A stretch of 64,000 bases of DNA from Phycisphaerales bacterium (lineage in GTDB: Bacteria; Planctomycetota; Phycisphaerae; Phycisphaerales; UBA1924): contig JAFIFZ010000040.1 in assembly GCA_020831775.1 (NCBI GenBank), forward strand, positions 52,180-116,179, given 5' to 3'. Positions 46,160 to 54,968 of this stretch are shown piece after piece; within the stretch, counting starts at the first letter, position 1; each line of letters begins with the position of its first letter. Made by a program: the position numbers and the translations under genes. The notes under the pieces are model-generated. The model saw only the letters and a program-made list of their open reading frames with translations, was not told the DNA's origin and did not search any database.

Positions 46160-47133
46160 GGCTCGTAGTCACCATCATCGCCGTGTTGCTGCTGGTGCAG
46201 CCAGCAGCCGCGCAGGACATGATCGGCCCGCCCGCACCGGGCCAGGCCCTCTCGACCGACACGCTCCCCGTCTCGCCCGCCGGCGCCCGCGCCATGACGG
46301 CCGATCCCACGACGATCAACCCCGCAAGCGTGCTCGACCAGGCCGGACGCATGCTCCCCGGCGCCGACCCCGACGCCCCGGGCCTCAGCGCCGCGATCAA
46401 CATCATGGTCCTGCTGACGGTGATCACGCTGGTCCCGTCGATCATGCTCGCCACGACCTGCTTCGTCCGCATCATGATCGTTCTCGGCCTGCTGCGCCAG
46501 GCGATCGGCACGCAGACGCTCCCGCCCGGCCAGGTCATCACCGCCCTCGCGCTCTTCATGACCCTCATGGTCATGTCGCCCACGCTCGAACGCATCTGGA
46601 ACGAAGCGATCGTCCCCTACCAGAACGGCGAGATCCGCGACTACGACACCCTCTGGGTGCAGGCCCGCCAGCCGATGCGCGACTTCATGTTCGACCAGAT
46701 CGAGGCGACCGGCAACTGGTCGAGCCTCTACATGGTCCTCAACTACCGGGGCGAGATCGACATCTCCGATCCCGGCTCGCTCACCAGGGCCGATGTCGAC
46801 ACCGCCAGCCTCATCCCCGCCTTCATGCTCAGCGAGCTCAAGACCGCCTTCCTCATGGGCTTCCGCGTCTACCTGCCCTTCCTCGTGATCGACATGGTCA
46901 TCGCGAGCCTGCTGATCTCGATGAGCATGATGATGCTCCCGCCGGTGCTCATCTCGCTCCCCTTCAAGCTGCTGATGTTCGTGCTCGTCGACGGGTGGAC
47001 GCTGGTCGTCGGCAGCCTGCTCACCAGCTTCAAGGTCGGCGAAGACGCGCCGCGACCGAGCATGTTCGAGCAGGCGATGGCCGTCCCATGGGAGATGTTC
47101 GCCTTCATGGGCACACTCGCCGGCAGCGGCTAG
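46153..47133 (+). CDS. fliP: Flagellar export gate protein FliP
   Basis: 326 residues. Cleavable signal peptide (LVVTIIAVLLLVQPAAAQ), then a periplasmic stretch of about 60 residues and four membrane helices. ATTCFVRIMIVLGLLRQAIG, PPGQVITALALFMTLMVMSP and MMLPPVLISLPFKLLMFVLV are diagnostic. FliP5FliQ4FliR1 forms the entry of the flagellar export channel. Confidence 0.96.
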   Translation: MVRLVVTIIAVLLLVQPAAAQDMIGPPAPGQALSTDTLPVSPAGARAMTADPTTINPASVLDQAGRMLPGADPDAPGLSAAINIMVLLTVITLVPSIMLATTCFVRIMIVLGLLRQAIGTQTLPPGQVITALALFMTLMVMSPTLERIWNEAIVPYQNGEIRDYDTLWVQARQPMRDFMFDQIEATGNWSSLYMVLNYRGEIDISDPGSLTRADVDTASLIPAFMLSELKTAFLMGFRVYLPFLVIDMVIASLLISMSMMMLPPVLISLPFKLLMFVLVDGWTLVVGSLLTSFKVGEDAPRPSMFEQAMAVPWEMFAFMGTLAGSG

Positions 47134-47200
47134 TCCCCCCGACGCCCACGCGAATGCACGAGACCGCCCGCACCCCCGAGCCCCGAGCCGAGCAGAAACC

Positions 47201-47461
47201 ATGCCCTACGACGAAGCCACCGTCTACCTCGTACGCGACACGCTGCTGATCGTGCTCAAGATCGCCGCCCCCATCCTCGCGGCCGGCATGGCGATCGGCC
47301 TGGTCATCAGCCTCATCCAGTCGGTCACCTCCATCCAGGACCAGACGCTCACCTTCGTCCCCAAGATCGGCGTGATGATCATGGTCGCCGCCTTCCTCCT
47401 GCCCTGGATCGCGATGCGCCTCATCGAATACGCCTCAGAAATGTTCCTCCTCAAACCATGA
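47201..47461 (+). CDS. fliQ: Flagellar export gate protein FliQ
   Basis: 86 residues, two membrane helices. AAPILAAGMAIGLVISLIQS and VTSIQDQTLTFVPKIGVMI are the family signature. It lies 67 nt after fliP. The downstream junction to fliR is a pyrimidine tract. Confidence 0.95.
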   Translation: MPYDEATVYLVRDTLLIVLKIAAPILAAGMAIGLVISLIQSVTSIQDQTLTFVPKIGVMIMVAAFLLPWIAMRLIEYASEMFLLKP

Positions 47462-47467
47462 CCAAAC

Positions 47468-47539
47468 GCTCCCGTTCCCTCCGTCTCTCCGTCTCTTGAT
47501 CTCTCAGTCTCTCGTTCTCTCCGTCTCTTCCCCCCTCCC
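47468..47539 (+). repeat. Pyrimidine-rich CTCTC/GTCTCT tract between fliQ and fliR
   Basis: About 70 nt made almost wholly of C and T, with recurring TCTCTCCGTCTC and GTCTCTTG words and a final C-run. Unlike every other junction of the cluster, it has no purine-rich ribosome-binding site before fliR. Confidence 0.75.
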
Positions 47540-47549
47540 ATGCCCGCCC

Positions 47550-48347
47550 TTGCTCTCGATCGAACCCATCCTCGACCACGCGGTCCCCTTCACGCTGGTG
47601 CTCTTCCGGCTGGCGGGGCTGTTTGTCTTTGCGCCGGTGCTGTCGAGCGTTTCGATCCCGTTCCAGGTGCGCACGATCCTCGCGTTCATGCTCGCCCTCG
47701 GCGTCTACCCGCTCGTGCCCGCGTCGATGCAGACCCCGCCCGAGCTGGAACTCTTCGTGCTGCTTCCGATCATCGCGTGCGAGCTGATGATCGGGGCGGT
47801 GCTCGGGATGCTCGTCTCGCTGCCGATCATGGCGATGCAGCTTGCGGGTTATGTCGCCGGCTACCAGATGGGCCTCAGCCTCGCCAGCGCGTACAACCCC
47901 GAGCTCGACACCTCCGCGGACATCTCCGGCCAACTCCTCTTCTACCTTGCCACCGCCTCGTGGCTGGCGATCGGCGGGCTGGACATGCTCTTCTACGCGG
48001 TCGTCCTCACCTTCGAGCACCTGCCCGCGGGGGGGTACGACGCGCTCTCGCCCCCGTTGGAGCTCTATCTCGGCCTGCTCTCTTCCTCGATGGAGCTCGG
48101 TCTTCGTGTCGCGGCGCCCGTCACCGGCATGCTCCTGCTCGTCATGATCGTCATGGGCTTTGTCATGAAGACCATGCCGCAGATCAATGTCCTCAGCGTC
48201 GGCTTCCCGCTGAAGATCATGGTCGGGCTCTCGACGCTCCTCTGGTCGATCTTCATCATCGAGGAGGTCGCGGGCGAAGAGATCGCAGAGGCCTCACGAA
48301 CCATCCTGCAGTACGCCTCGGGCCTGCGCCCTCGCGGCGGCGAGTGA
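47550..48347 (+). CDS. fliR: Flagellar export gate protein FliR
   Basis: 265 residues from a TTG at 47550, the most family-like start (LSIEPILDHAVPFTLVLFRL); another in-frame TTG lies at 47496 inside the pyrimidine tract. The ATG at 47540 is out of frame. Five to six membrane helices, with RLAGLFVFAPVLSSVSIPFQ, YVAGYQMGLSLASAYNPELD and MKTMPQINVLSVGFPLKI. Third core subunit of the export gate. No Shine-Dalgarno sequence precedes either start. Confidence 0.92.
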   Translation: MLSIEPILDHAVPFTLVLFRLAGLFVFAPVLSSVSIPFQVRTILAFMLALGVYPLVPASMQTPPELELFVLLPIIACELMIGAVLGMLVSLPIMAMQLAGYVAGYQMGLSLASAYNPELDTSADISGQLLFYLATASWLAIGGLDMLFYAVVLTFEHLPAGGYDALSPPLELYLGLLSSSMELGLRVAAPVTGMLLLVMIVMGFVMKTMPQINVLSVGFPLKIMVGLSTLLWSIFIIEEVAGEEIAEASRTILQYASGLRPRGGE

Positions 48348-48362
48348 GCAAGGAGCGACCCG

Positions 48363-49439
48363 ATGCCGCCTGACGAGATGGGAGAACGCACAGAAAAGCC
48401 AACCCCACGCCGCATGAGCGAGGCGCGGGGCGAGGGCAATGTCGCCAAGAGCACCGACCTCTCCGGCGCCGTCCTGCTCATCGCCTCGACCGTCCTGCTC
48501 GTCGTCTTCGGCGCGAGCCTCGTCCGCACGATGCACGCCGTCGTGCTCCGTGTGCTCGAAGGCAGCGCCCCGGGCCTGGAGCCCTCGGGCGCTCTCGATG
48601 TCGGCGTCGCGATGGGGTGGGTCTTCACCAGCGCCGGAAAGGCCGTCGCGCCCCTGATGATCATCCTCGCGATCGTCGCCTTCATCGCCCAGTTCTCGCA
48701 GGTCGGCCCGCTCCTGACCGCCAAGCCCCTCAAGCCCAAGTTCAACCGCCTCAACCCCATCTCGGGCGTCAAACGCCTCTTCAGCCGGCGAAACCTCGTC
48801 AAGACCATCGTCAATGTCCTCAAGCTCATCTTCGTCGTCGGGATCGCGGTGTTGATCATCCACCTGGTCATGCCCTCGATCCTCGCGCTCCCGAGGCTCG
48901 GCGCAACGCAGGGGATGTACTTCATCCTCCACCTCGCGCTCCTCTTGGCCGCGTGGCTGCTGCTCGCCCTCCTTCTCCTGGGCATCATCGACCTCATCTA
49001 CCAGCGCTGGCAGCACTCAGAAGACCTCAAAATGACCAAGCAGCAGGTCAAGGACGAACGCCGCTCCTTCGACGGCGACCCCCATGTCAAGCGCCGCCGG
49101 ATGGAGATGGCCTCCAAGCTCGCCATGCAACGCGTCAACAGCGCCGTCCCCAAGGCCGATGTCGTCATCACCAACCCGACCCACTTCGCCGTCGCCCTCC
49201 GCTACGACTCCGACAACATGCACGCGCCCAGGGTCGTCGCCAAGGGCGCAGACCTCATCGCCATGCGCATCCGCCAGGTCGCCGCCGCAAACGCCGTCCC
49301 GGTTGTCGAACGCCCGCCACTGGCCCGGGGCCTTTTCTACGGCTGCGAGGTCGGCCAGGAGATCCCCGCCAAGTTCTACGAAGCGGTCGCCGAGATCCTC
49401 GCGTATGTCTACCGCACCGAAAAGTCCGCCGTCGCCTGA
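48363..49439 (+). CDS. flhB: Flagellar export switch protein FlhB
   Basis: 358 residues. Opens with GERTEKPTPRRMSEARGEG, then four membrane helices, and the cytoplasmic domain with the self-cleaving NPTH site (271-274) in VVITNPTHFAVALRY. Cleavage lets FlhB change export from hook to filament substrates together with FliK. 15 nt after fliR. Confidence 0.96.
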   Translation: MPPDEMGERTEKPTPRRMSEARGEGNVAKSTDLSGAVLLIASTVLLVVFGASLVRTMHAVVLRVLEGSAPGLEPSGALDVGVAMGWVFTSAGKAVAPLMIILAIVAFIAQFSQVGPLLTAKPLKPKFNRLNPISGVKRLFSRRNLVKTIVNVLKLIFVVGIAVLIIHLVMPSILALPRLGATQGMYFILHLALLLAAWLLLALLLLGIIDLIYQRWQHSEDLKMTKQQVKDERRSFDGDPHVKRRRMEMASKLAMQRVNSAVPKADVVITNPTHFAVALRYDSDNMHAPRVVAKGADLIAMRIRQVAAANAVPVVERPPLARGLFYGCEVGQEIPAKFYEAVAEILAYVYRTEKSAVA

Positions 49440-49473
49440 ACCGCCCGCACTTCACCCCTGAGGCACGCCACCG

Positions 49474-51639
49474 TTGGCCCCCGACCCGAACCAGAGAGCG
49501 GCAGCAACCCCCAAGTGGATGCGAGCGGTCGCACGCCACCGCGGGCTCATCCTGCCCGTCGGGTTCGTCCTGCTCATGGTCGTGCTGCTGGTGCCCCTGC
49601 CGCCCGCGGTGCTGGACATCCTCATCGCGGCCAACATCTCGCTGGCGGTCATCGTCCTCCTGACGACGATGCACATGAACGGCCCGCTGGACTTCAGCGT
49701 CTTCCCCTCGCTGCTGCTCGCCACCACGCTCTTCCGCCTCGTCCTGAACATCGCCTCGACCAGGCTCATCCTCACCGCAGACGCAGAGAGCCCGGAGGCG
49801 GCGGTGGGGGTCGCCGGCGAGGTCATCAGCGCCTTCGGCAACTTCGTCGCCGGGGACAGCCTCTTCGTCGGCGTCATCATCTTCCTGATCCTGGTGATCG
49901 TGCAGTTCATGGTCATCACCAAGGGCGCCGGCCGCGTGAGCGAGGTCGCCGCGAGGTTCACACTCGACGCCATGCCCGGCAAGCAGATGGCGATCGACAG
50001 CGACCTCAACGCCGGCATCATCTCCGAGCAGGAGGCCAGAGACCGGCGCGAAGAGATCAGGCGCGAGGCCGACTTCTTCGGCGCCATGGACGGCGCCGCA
50101 AAGTTCGTCAAGGGCGACGCCGCAGCCAGCATCATCATCACCGCCATCAACATCGCCGGCGGCTTCGCCGTCGGCGCCATCGAAAAAGGCTGGCCCGCGC
50201 GACAGACCGCCGAAACCTTCACCAAGCTCACCATCGGCGACGGTCTGGCCAGCCAGATCCCCAGCCTCATCATCGCCATCGCCTCGGCCCTCATCGTCAC
50301 CAGAGCCGGCGGCAAGGACGAAGTCGGGCGCGAGCTCGCCGACCAGCTCAGCAGCCGCCCCAAGGGCCTCGTCCTCACCGCAGGCTTCCTCGCCCTGCTC
50401 GCCCTCTCGCCCCTGCCCACGCTCCCGCTCTTCGCGTCGGCGGTGGTCATTTCCCTGATCGCCTTCGGCGTCAGCCGCACCAACCGCGCCGCCCTGCGCC
50501 AGGCCGAGGATGACGCGACCGCCCCCGAGTCCGCGCCCGAGCCCGCCCCCGTCGAGGCCCTCCTCAAGGTCGACACCATGGAGCTCGAAGTCGGCTACGG
50601 GCTCGTCAGCCTCGTCGACAAGCACCACGGGGGCGACCTGCTCGACCGCATCAGCGCCGTCCGCCGACAACTCGCCGCAGAGCTCGGCCTCGTCATGCCC
50701 CCCGTCCGAATCCGCGACAATGTCCAGCTCGACGCCGAGGCCTACCGCGTCAAGATCCGGGGCAACACCATCGCCTCAGGCTCCATCCGCGTCGGACGCC
50801 TCCTCGCCATGGACCCCGGCATCGCCTCGGGCGCCATCGACGGCGAGCCCACCCGCGAGCCCGCCTTCGGCCTCGACGCCTGGTGGATTGATCCCAACCT
50901 CGGCCCACGCGCCGAAACCATGAACTACACCGTCGTCGAGCCGAGCAATGTCTTGGCGACACACCTCACCGAACTCGTCAAGCGCCACGCCGACGAACTG
51001 CTCACCCGCGACGAGGTCGGCAACCTGATCGAGGGGCTCAAGCAGCGTGCCCCGCGCCTCGTCGAAGAGGCGATCCCAGCCATCGTCAAGCCGACCGACC
51101 TCCAGCGCATCCTGCAGTCCCTCCTCCGCGAGCGCGTCCCCGTCCGCGACCTCGAAACCATCCTCGAAACCATGACCGAGTGGGCCCCCAGGACAAACGA
51201 CCCCGATGTCCTCGTCGAGTATGTCAGAAACGCGCTGAAGCGCACAATCTGCGCCCAATACGCGCAATCCGACGACTCGGGCCGACCCCGCCTCGTCTGC
51301 GTCGCGCTCGACCCGACCTTTGAGGACAAGATCAACGCCTGCATCGACCGCGGGCCCGGCGGCACCACCGTCAACATGACCGCACGCGTCGCCGACGCCT
51401 ACGCGGGAGCCATCCTCCAGCAGCTCGAACGCGTCGCCTCGCTCGGCTCACCCCCTGTTGTGGTCGCCTCGCCCCAGGTCCGCGCCGTGGTCTGGCAGCT
51501 CCTCTCGACCCGCCTCCCCGGCGTCGCGGTGCTCGGCTACAACGAGGTCGACAACGCCGTCGAAGTCGAAACCGTCGCCCTCGTCCAGGCCCCCGAAGAT
51601 GCACCGACCGGCACAAACGTCAGGGCCGGCGCGGCCTGA
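49474..51639 (+). CDS. flhA: Flagellar export apparatus protein FlhA
   Basis: 721 residues from a TTG; an ATG at 49519 is an alternative. Eight membrane helices in the first half, with NGPLDFSVFPSLLLATTLFR and the FHIPEP-type loop KGAGRVSEVAARFTLDAMPG. The cytoplasmic C-terminal half (VRIRDNVQLDAEAYRVKIRG) docks chaperones and cargo. A nonameric ring of the export gate, coupling proton flow to export. Confidence 0.96.
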   Translation: MAPDPNQRAAATPKWMRAVARHRGLILPVGFVLLMVVLLVPLPPAVLDILIAANISLAVIVLLTTMHMNGPLDFSVFPSLLLATTLFRLVLNIASTRLILTADAESPEAAVGVAGEVISAFGNFVAGDSLFVGVIIFLILVIVQFMVITKGAGRVSEVAARFTLDAMPGKQMAIDSDLNAGIISEQEARDRREEIRREADFFGAMDGAAKFVKGDAAASIIITAINIAGGFAVGAIEKGWPARQTAETFTKLTIGDGLASQIPSLIIAIASALIVTRAGGKDEVGRELADQLSSRPKGLVLTAGFLALLALSPLPTLPLFASAVVISLIAFGVSRTNRAALRQAEDDATAPESAPEPAPVEALLKVDTMELEVGYGLVSLVDKHHGGDLLDRISAVRRQLAAELGLVMPPVRIRDNVQLDAEAYRVKIRGNTIASGSIRVGRLLAMDPGIASGAIDGEPTREPAFGLDAWWIDPNLGPRAETMNYTVVEPSNVLATHLTELVKRHADELLTRDEVGNLIEGLKQRAPRLVEEAIPAIVKPTDLQRILQSLLRERVPVRDLETILETMTEWAPRTNDPDVLVEYVRNALKRTICAQYAQSDDSGRPRLVCVALDPTFEDKINACIDRGPGGTTVNMTARVADAYAGAILQQLERVASLGSPPVVVASPQVRAVVWQLLSTRLPGVAVLGYNEVDNAVEVETVALVQAPEDAPTGTNVRAGAA

Positions 51640-51718
51640 ATCCGGCCCCGATCAGCGGAAATCGCCTCCGATCCCGCGGTTTTCGTGAGAATCTCTCCGA
51701 ACTCGAACGGCGCGGGGT

Positions 51719-51746
51719 TTGACGCGGGGGCAAGTTCTGGTAATCT
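51719..51746 (+). promoter_or_regulatory. Possible sigma-70-type promoter of flhF-flhG-fliA
   Basis: TTGACG (51719-51724), 16 nt, then TAATCT (51741-51746) preceded by TGG, an extended -10. It lies in the 140-nt gap between flhA and flhF, 33 nt before the flhF start. Confidence 0.45.
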
Positions 51747-51779
51747 TCGCGCCTCACCGCGGAACACGGAGAGCCATGG

Positions 51780-53477
51780 ATGGCTTCCACGATGCTCAAG
51801 ACATATCGCGCGCCCAGCATGGCCCAGGCGCTCACCGAGGTCAAGAAGGACCTCGGAGCAGACGCGGTCATCCTCCACACCCGCACCTTCAAGGTCGGCG
51901 GCGTGCTCGGCATCGGTGCACGCTCGATGGTCGAGATCACCGCCTCGCCCGATGTCCCGGGCCTCCGCGTCCGAAGACTCCGCACCGACCAGCCCGACGC
52001 GGTGCCGCGCAGGCCGAACCCCGCATCGCAGCAAAGCTCCCAGGCGGACGGACGCGTCCCCCCAGCGCCGCCCCAAACCCAGACCCGATTTCAGCCGGAT
52101 CCGCAAGTCCAAAGCCGAGGCCCCGCAGCGCCGCGGCCCGAGTTCGCCCCCGCCTTCCAGCAAGCCTTCACCGCCCCGCAAGCGAATCTCGCCGACCCCA
52201 TCGCCCCCGACAGCGACTTCGAGCCCGACCCCGCCCTGCCGGGCGCGGCCGCACGCGTCGAACGCACCACCGGACGCATGGTCCCCCGTTCACGCGTCGA
52301 GCAGGTCCAGCGCGCCAAGCGCGAGTTCTCCGGCGCAGGCTGGAGCGGCGCGTCGAACCAGCCCCGCGCCGTCGCCCTCGCCGAGCCGCCCCAACACCCA
52401 GACCAGCCCAACGAACGCCAGGCCGTCTACGCCCGCCCCGAGACCATCGACCGGCTCGCGACCCGCGCCCCGATCGCCCCGATCGACGACGCCGCACGCG
52501 CCGTCATCCACGACGAGCTCGCCAGCATCAAGAAGATGATGGGCCAGGTGCTCCGGTGTTCGCGTCAGGCCGCCGCCAGGCCCGCGGGCGCGCCGCCCAG
52601 CCTGACGCCCTCGGGCTTCGGCCCGATGTCCGACCCGCTCTTCGACTGCTACATGAGCCTCGTCGAGCAGGAAGTCGCCGCCGAACTCGCCGAAGACATC
52701 ATCGGCGAGGTCCGCGACGAACTGCACGCCGGCGAGCAACGCGACGCGACCATCGTCCGCGAGACCGTCCTCCGCCGCCTCGCCATCCGCCTCCCCGTCG
52801 CGGGCGAGCCCCAGTCGGCCGCCGACGGCCCGCTCACCGTCGCCCTCATCGGCCCGACCGGCGTCGGCAAAACAACCACCCTCGCCAAGCTCGCGGCCAC
52901 CTACAAGCTCCGCCGCGCCCGCCGCGTCGGCCTGATCACCTGCGACACCTACCGCATCGCCGCCGTCGAGCAGCTCCGCACCTACGCCGACATCATCGGC
53001 CTCCCGCTCCGAGTCGCCTCGGGCCCCGACGAGATGGCCGCCGCCCGCCGCGCCCTCGCCGACTGCGATGTCGTCCTCATCGACACCCCCGGCCGCAGCC
53101 AGCACGATCAGGACCGCCTCGGCGAACTTTCAGAACTGCTCGAAGCCGCCAAAGCCGACGAGGTCCACCTCGTCCTCTCCTCCGCCGCCAGCGAGTCGGT
53201 CCTGGCGCGCACCACCGAGCGGTTCTTGCCCCTCGGCCCGCAGCGCGTCGTGCTCACAAAGCTCGACGAAGCCGTCTCGTTCGGCTTCATCCCGAGCGTC
53301 TGCAAGCGGTCCGGCCTGCCCCTGAGCTTCGTCACCACGGGTCAGGAAGTCCCCGACCACATCGAGACCGCCCGTTCAGAGCGTCTCGCCCGCCTCGTCC
53401 TCGATGGCGGCCCCGTCAGAAGCGGCCGGTCCGACCTCCCCGCAGACCACCGGTCCCCCAGGGCCCAGAGCGCGTAA
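51780..53477 (+). CDS. flhF: Flagellar biosynthesis GTPase FlhF
   Basis: 565 residues. SRP-type GTPase that sets flagellum position and number. N-terminal basic domain (MLKTYRAPSMAQALTEVKKD, LGADAVILHTRTF), a long Pro/Gln/Arg-rich linker (about 55-235), then the NG domain with P-loop GPTGVGKTTTLAKLA (358-372), TCDTYRIAAVEQLRTYADII and VVLIDTPGRSQHD (usually DTaGRs). Partner FlhG is next, separated by 4 nt. Confidence 0.95.
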   Translation: MASTMLKTYRAPSMAQALTEVKKDLGADAVILHTRTFKVGGVLGIGARSMVEITASPDVPGLRVRRLRTDQPDAVPRRPNPASQQSSQADGRVPPAPPQTQTRFQPDPQVQSRGPAAPRPEFAPAFQQAFTAPQANLADPIAPDSDFEPDPALPGAAARVERTTGRMVPRSRVEQVQRAKREFSGAGWSGASNQPRAVALAEPPQHPDQPNERQAVYARPETIDRLATRAPIAPIDDAARAVIHDELASIKKMMGQVLRCSRQAAARPAGAPPSLTPSGFGPMSDPLFDCYMSLVEQEVAAELAEDIIGEVRDELHAGEQRDATIVRETVLRRLAIRLPVAGEPQSAADGPLTVALIGPTGVGKTTTLAKLAATYKLRRARRVGLITCDTYRIAAVEQLRTYADIIGLPLRVASGPDEMAAARRALADCDVVLIDTPGRSQHDQDRLGELSELLEAAKADEVHLVLSSAASESVLARTTERFLPLGPQRVVLTKLDEAVSFGFIPSVCKRSGLPLSFVTTGQEVPDHIETARSERLARLVLDGGPVRSGRSDLPADHRSPRAQSA

Positions 53478-53481
53478 CCCC

Positions 53482-54462
53482 ATGGCCGTCCTGCTCGACC
53501 AAGCACGGTCTGTCGCAGAGCCCCGGTCAGACGATCAGGCCTCGCGCCTCCGCGACCTCGTCGACTCCCTCCGCTCAACCCGCACCGAAGCCCCGAGCAC
53601 GCCCGAGCAGCAGCGCAAGCCCTCCGTCCCCGTCATCGTCTTCGCCTCCGGCAAGGGCGGCGTCGGCAAAACCTGCACCGCCGTCAACACCGCAGCGATC
53701 ATGGCCGCAAGCGGCCTCCGAATCACACTCCTCGACGCAGACATGGGCACAGCCAACGCCGATGTCCTCTGCGGCGTCAACCCGCGCCGACGCCTCGACG
53801 CATGGAACACATCCACGCTCGACCGCCTCGCCAGCCCGACGCCCTACGGCTTCTCGCTCGTCCCCGGCCCGACCGGCGCCATGGCCGATCTCAGCTCGCC
53901 CGACCGCGCCCGGCTCGCATCACGCCTCGCCGAACTCGACAACGCCTGCGACGCCATCCTGATCGACGCGGGCGCGGGCATCGGCCCCTGCGTCCGAGCC
54001 GTCGTCGGCGCCGCGGACATCGCCGTCATCGTCACCGGCCCAGAGCCCACCGCGGTCGCCGATGCCTACGCGCTGATCAAGGTCACCATCCGCGCTCCGG
54101 CGGGCGTGCCCCGTCCCTCGCGCATGGGCGTGCTGGTGAACATGGCCGAAAGCGAGGCGCAGGCCGCGGCGGTCTACGCCAGGATCGCCTCGGTCGCCGA
54201 CCGCTTCCTCGGCTTCCGCCCCGCGTACCTCGGCTGGATCCCAAGAGACGAAGCGGTGGGGGAGTCGGTAAGAACACGCAAACCACTGGTCTGTCAGGAA
54301 TCTGAAGCGCCCGCGGCTCTCGGTTGGGCGTCGCTGGCACGCGGTTTGTGCGACCAATGCGGGCTCGATGGCCGATCGCCGACCCCGCAGTCCGATCTGC
54401 AACGGTCGAACGGGCTGTCCGGCCGCCAACAACGCTCTGTTTTCAGAGCCAAGGTGAAGTGA
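53482..54462 (+). CDS. flhG: MinD-like ATPase FlhG (flagellar number regulator)
   Basis: 326 residues from the ATG at 53482. Deviant Walker A SGKGGVGKTCTAVNTA (56-71), LLDADMGTANADVLCGV and IDAGAGIG place it in the ParA/MinD family. The N-terminus contains DQASRLR (18-24), exactly the DQAxxLR motif by which FlhG stimulates the FlhF GTPase. The C-terminal part has a CDQC pair of unknown meaning. The usual C-terminal amphipathic helix is not obvious. Confidence 0.93.
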   Translation: MAVLLDQARSVAEPRSDDQASRLRDLVDSLRSTRTEAPSTPEQQRKPSVPVIVFASGKGGVGKTCTAVNTAAIMAASGLRITLLDADMGTANADVLCGVNPRRRLDAWNTSTLDRLASPTPYGFSLVPGPTGAMADLSSPDRARLASRLAELDNACDAILIDAGAGIGPCVRAVVGAADIAVIVTGPEPTAVADAYALIKVTIRAPAGVPRPSRMGVLVNMAESEAQAAAVYARIASVADRFLGFRPAYLGWIPRDEAVGESVRTRKPLVCQESEAPAALGWASLARGLCDQCGLDGRSPTPQSDLQRSNGLSGRQQRSVFRAKVK

Positions 54463-54526
54463 TGCCCGTTTCCTGCCGAAGACCCGTCGGTCAGAGGTGC
54501 GGCGCGGGCCAAGCTCCGGGGAGAAA

Positions 54527-54820
54527 GTGCAGCAACCAAGGTCTGCCATCGCGGCCTGCATCGCCCTCGCGGCCTACGCCGTCGCGCTCGTCGCCGGCTG
54601 GGCGTCGGGCGTCCCCGGCCCCACCGTCATGGTGCGGGCACTCGTCGCCATGGTTGTCTGCTACGCCGTCGGTTCCCTCCTCGCCTCGATGGCCTACCAC
54701 GCCATTCGCGAGTTTCTTGACAGTTATGAGAAGAACCACCCTGTTCCTGAGTTGGGCCAAAGCCCCACGCCAGGGCATTCTGAAGCGGGTCGGAACGAAC
54801 AATCCGGCGTCGCCGCGTGA
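54527..54820 (+). CDS. Small membrane protein between flhG and fliA
   Basis: 97 residues from a GTG with GGGAGA close upstream; an in-frame GTG at 54497 is an alternative. Two membrane segments (AIAACIALAAYAVALVAGWA and ALVAMVVCYAVGSLLASMAY) followed by a short hydrophilic tail. No family is recognised. Its position in the flhF-flhG-fliA stretch suggests a flagellar role, which is inference. Confidence 0.55.
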   Translation: MQQPRSAIAACIALAAYAVALVAGWASGVPGPTVMVRALVAMVVCYAVGSLLASMAYHAIREFLDSYEKNHPVPELGQSPTPGHSEAGRNEQSGVAA

Positions 54821-54968
54821 AATTTGCGTGCGTTTGGGCGGAGGCCGGTAGAGCGCCGCGGAGTTTTTCACTATTCTCTCCACGCCCGGTCAAGGATGGC
54901 CGGGCGAGGAACACGGACACCCGCTCTCTCGCGGGTGATCGAGCCGACAAAGGTCAAGGAGCGGACCA

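Noticed and set aside
47540..48373. ATG-started 277-codon frame overlapping fliR
   Set aside because: The sequence is Arg/Pro/Gly-rich with no membrane helices; the FliR frame has all family motifs.
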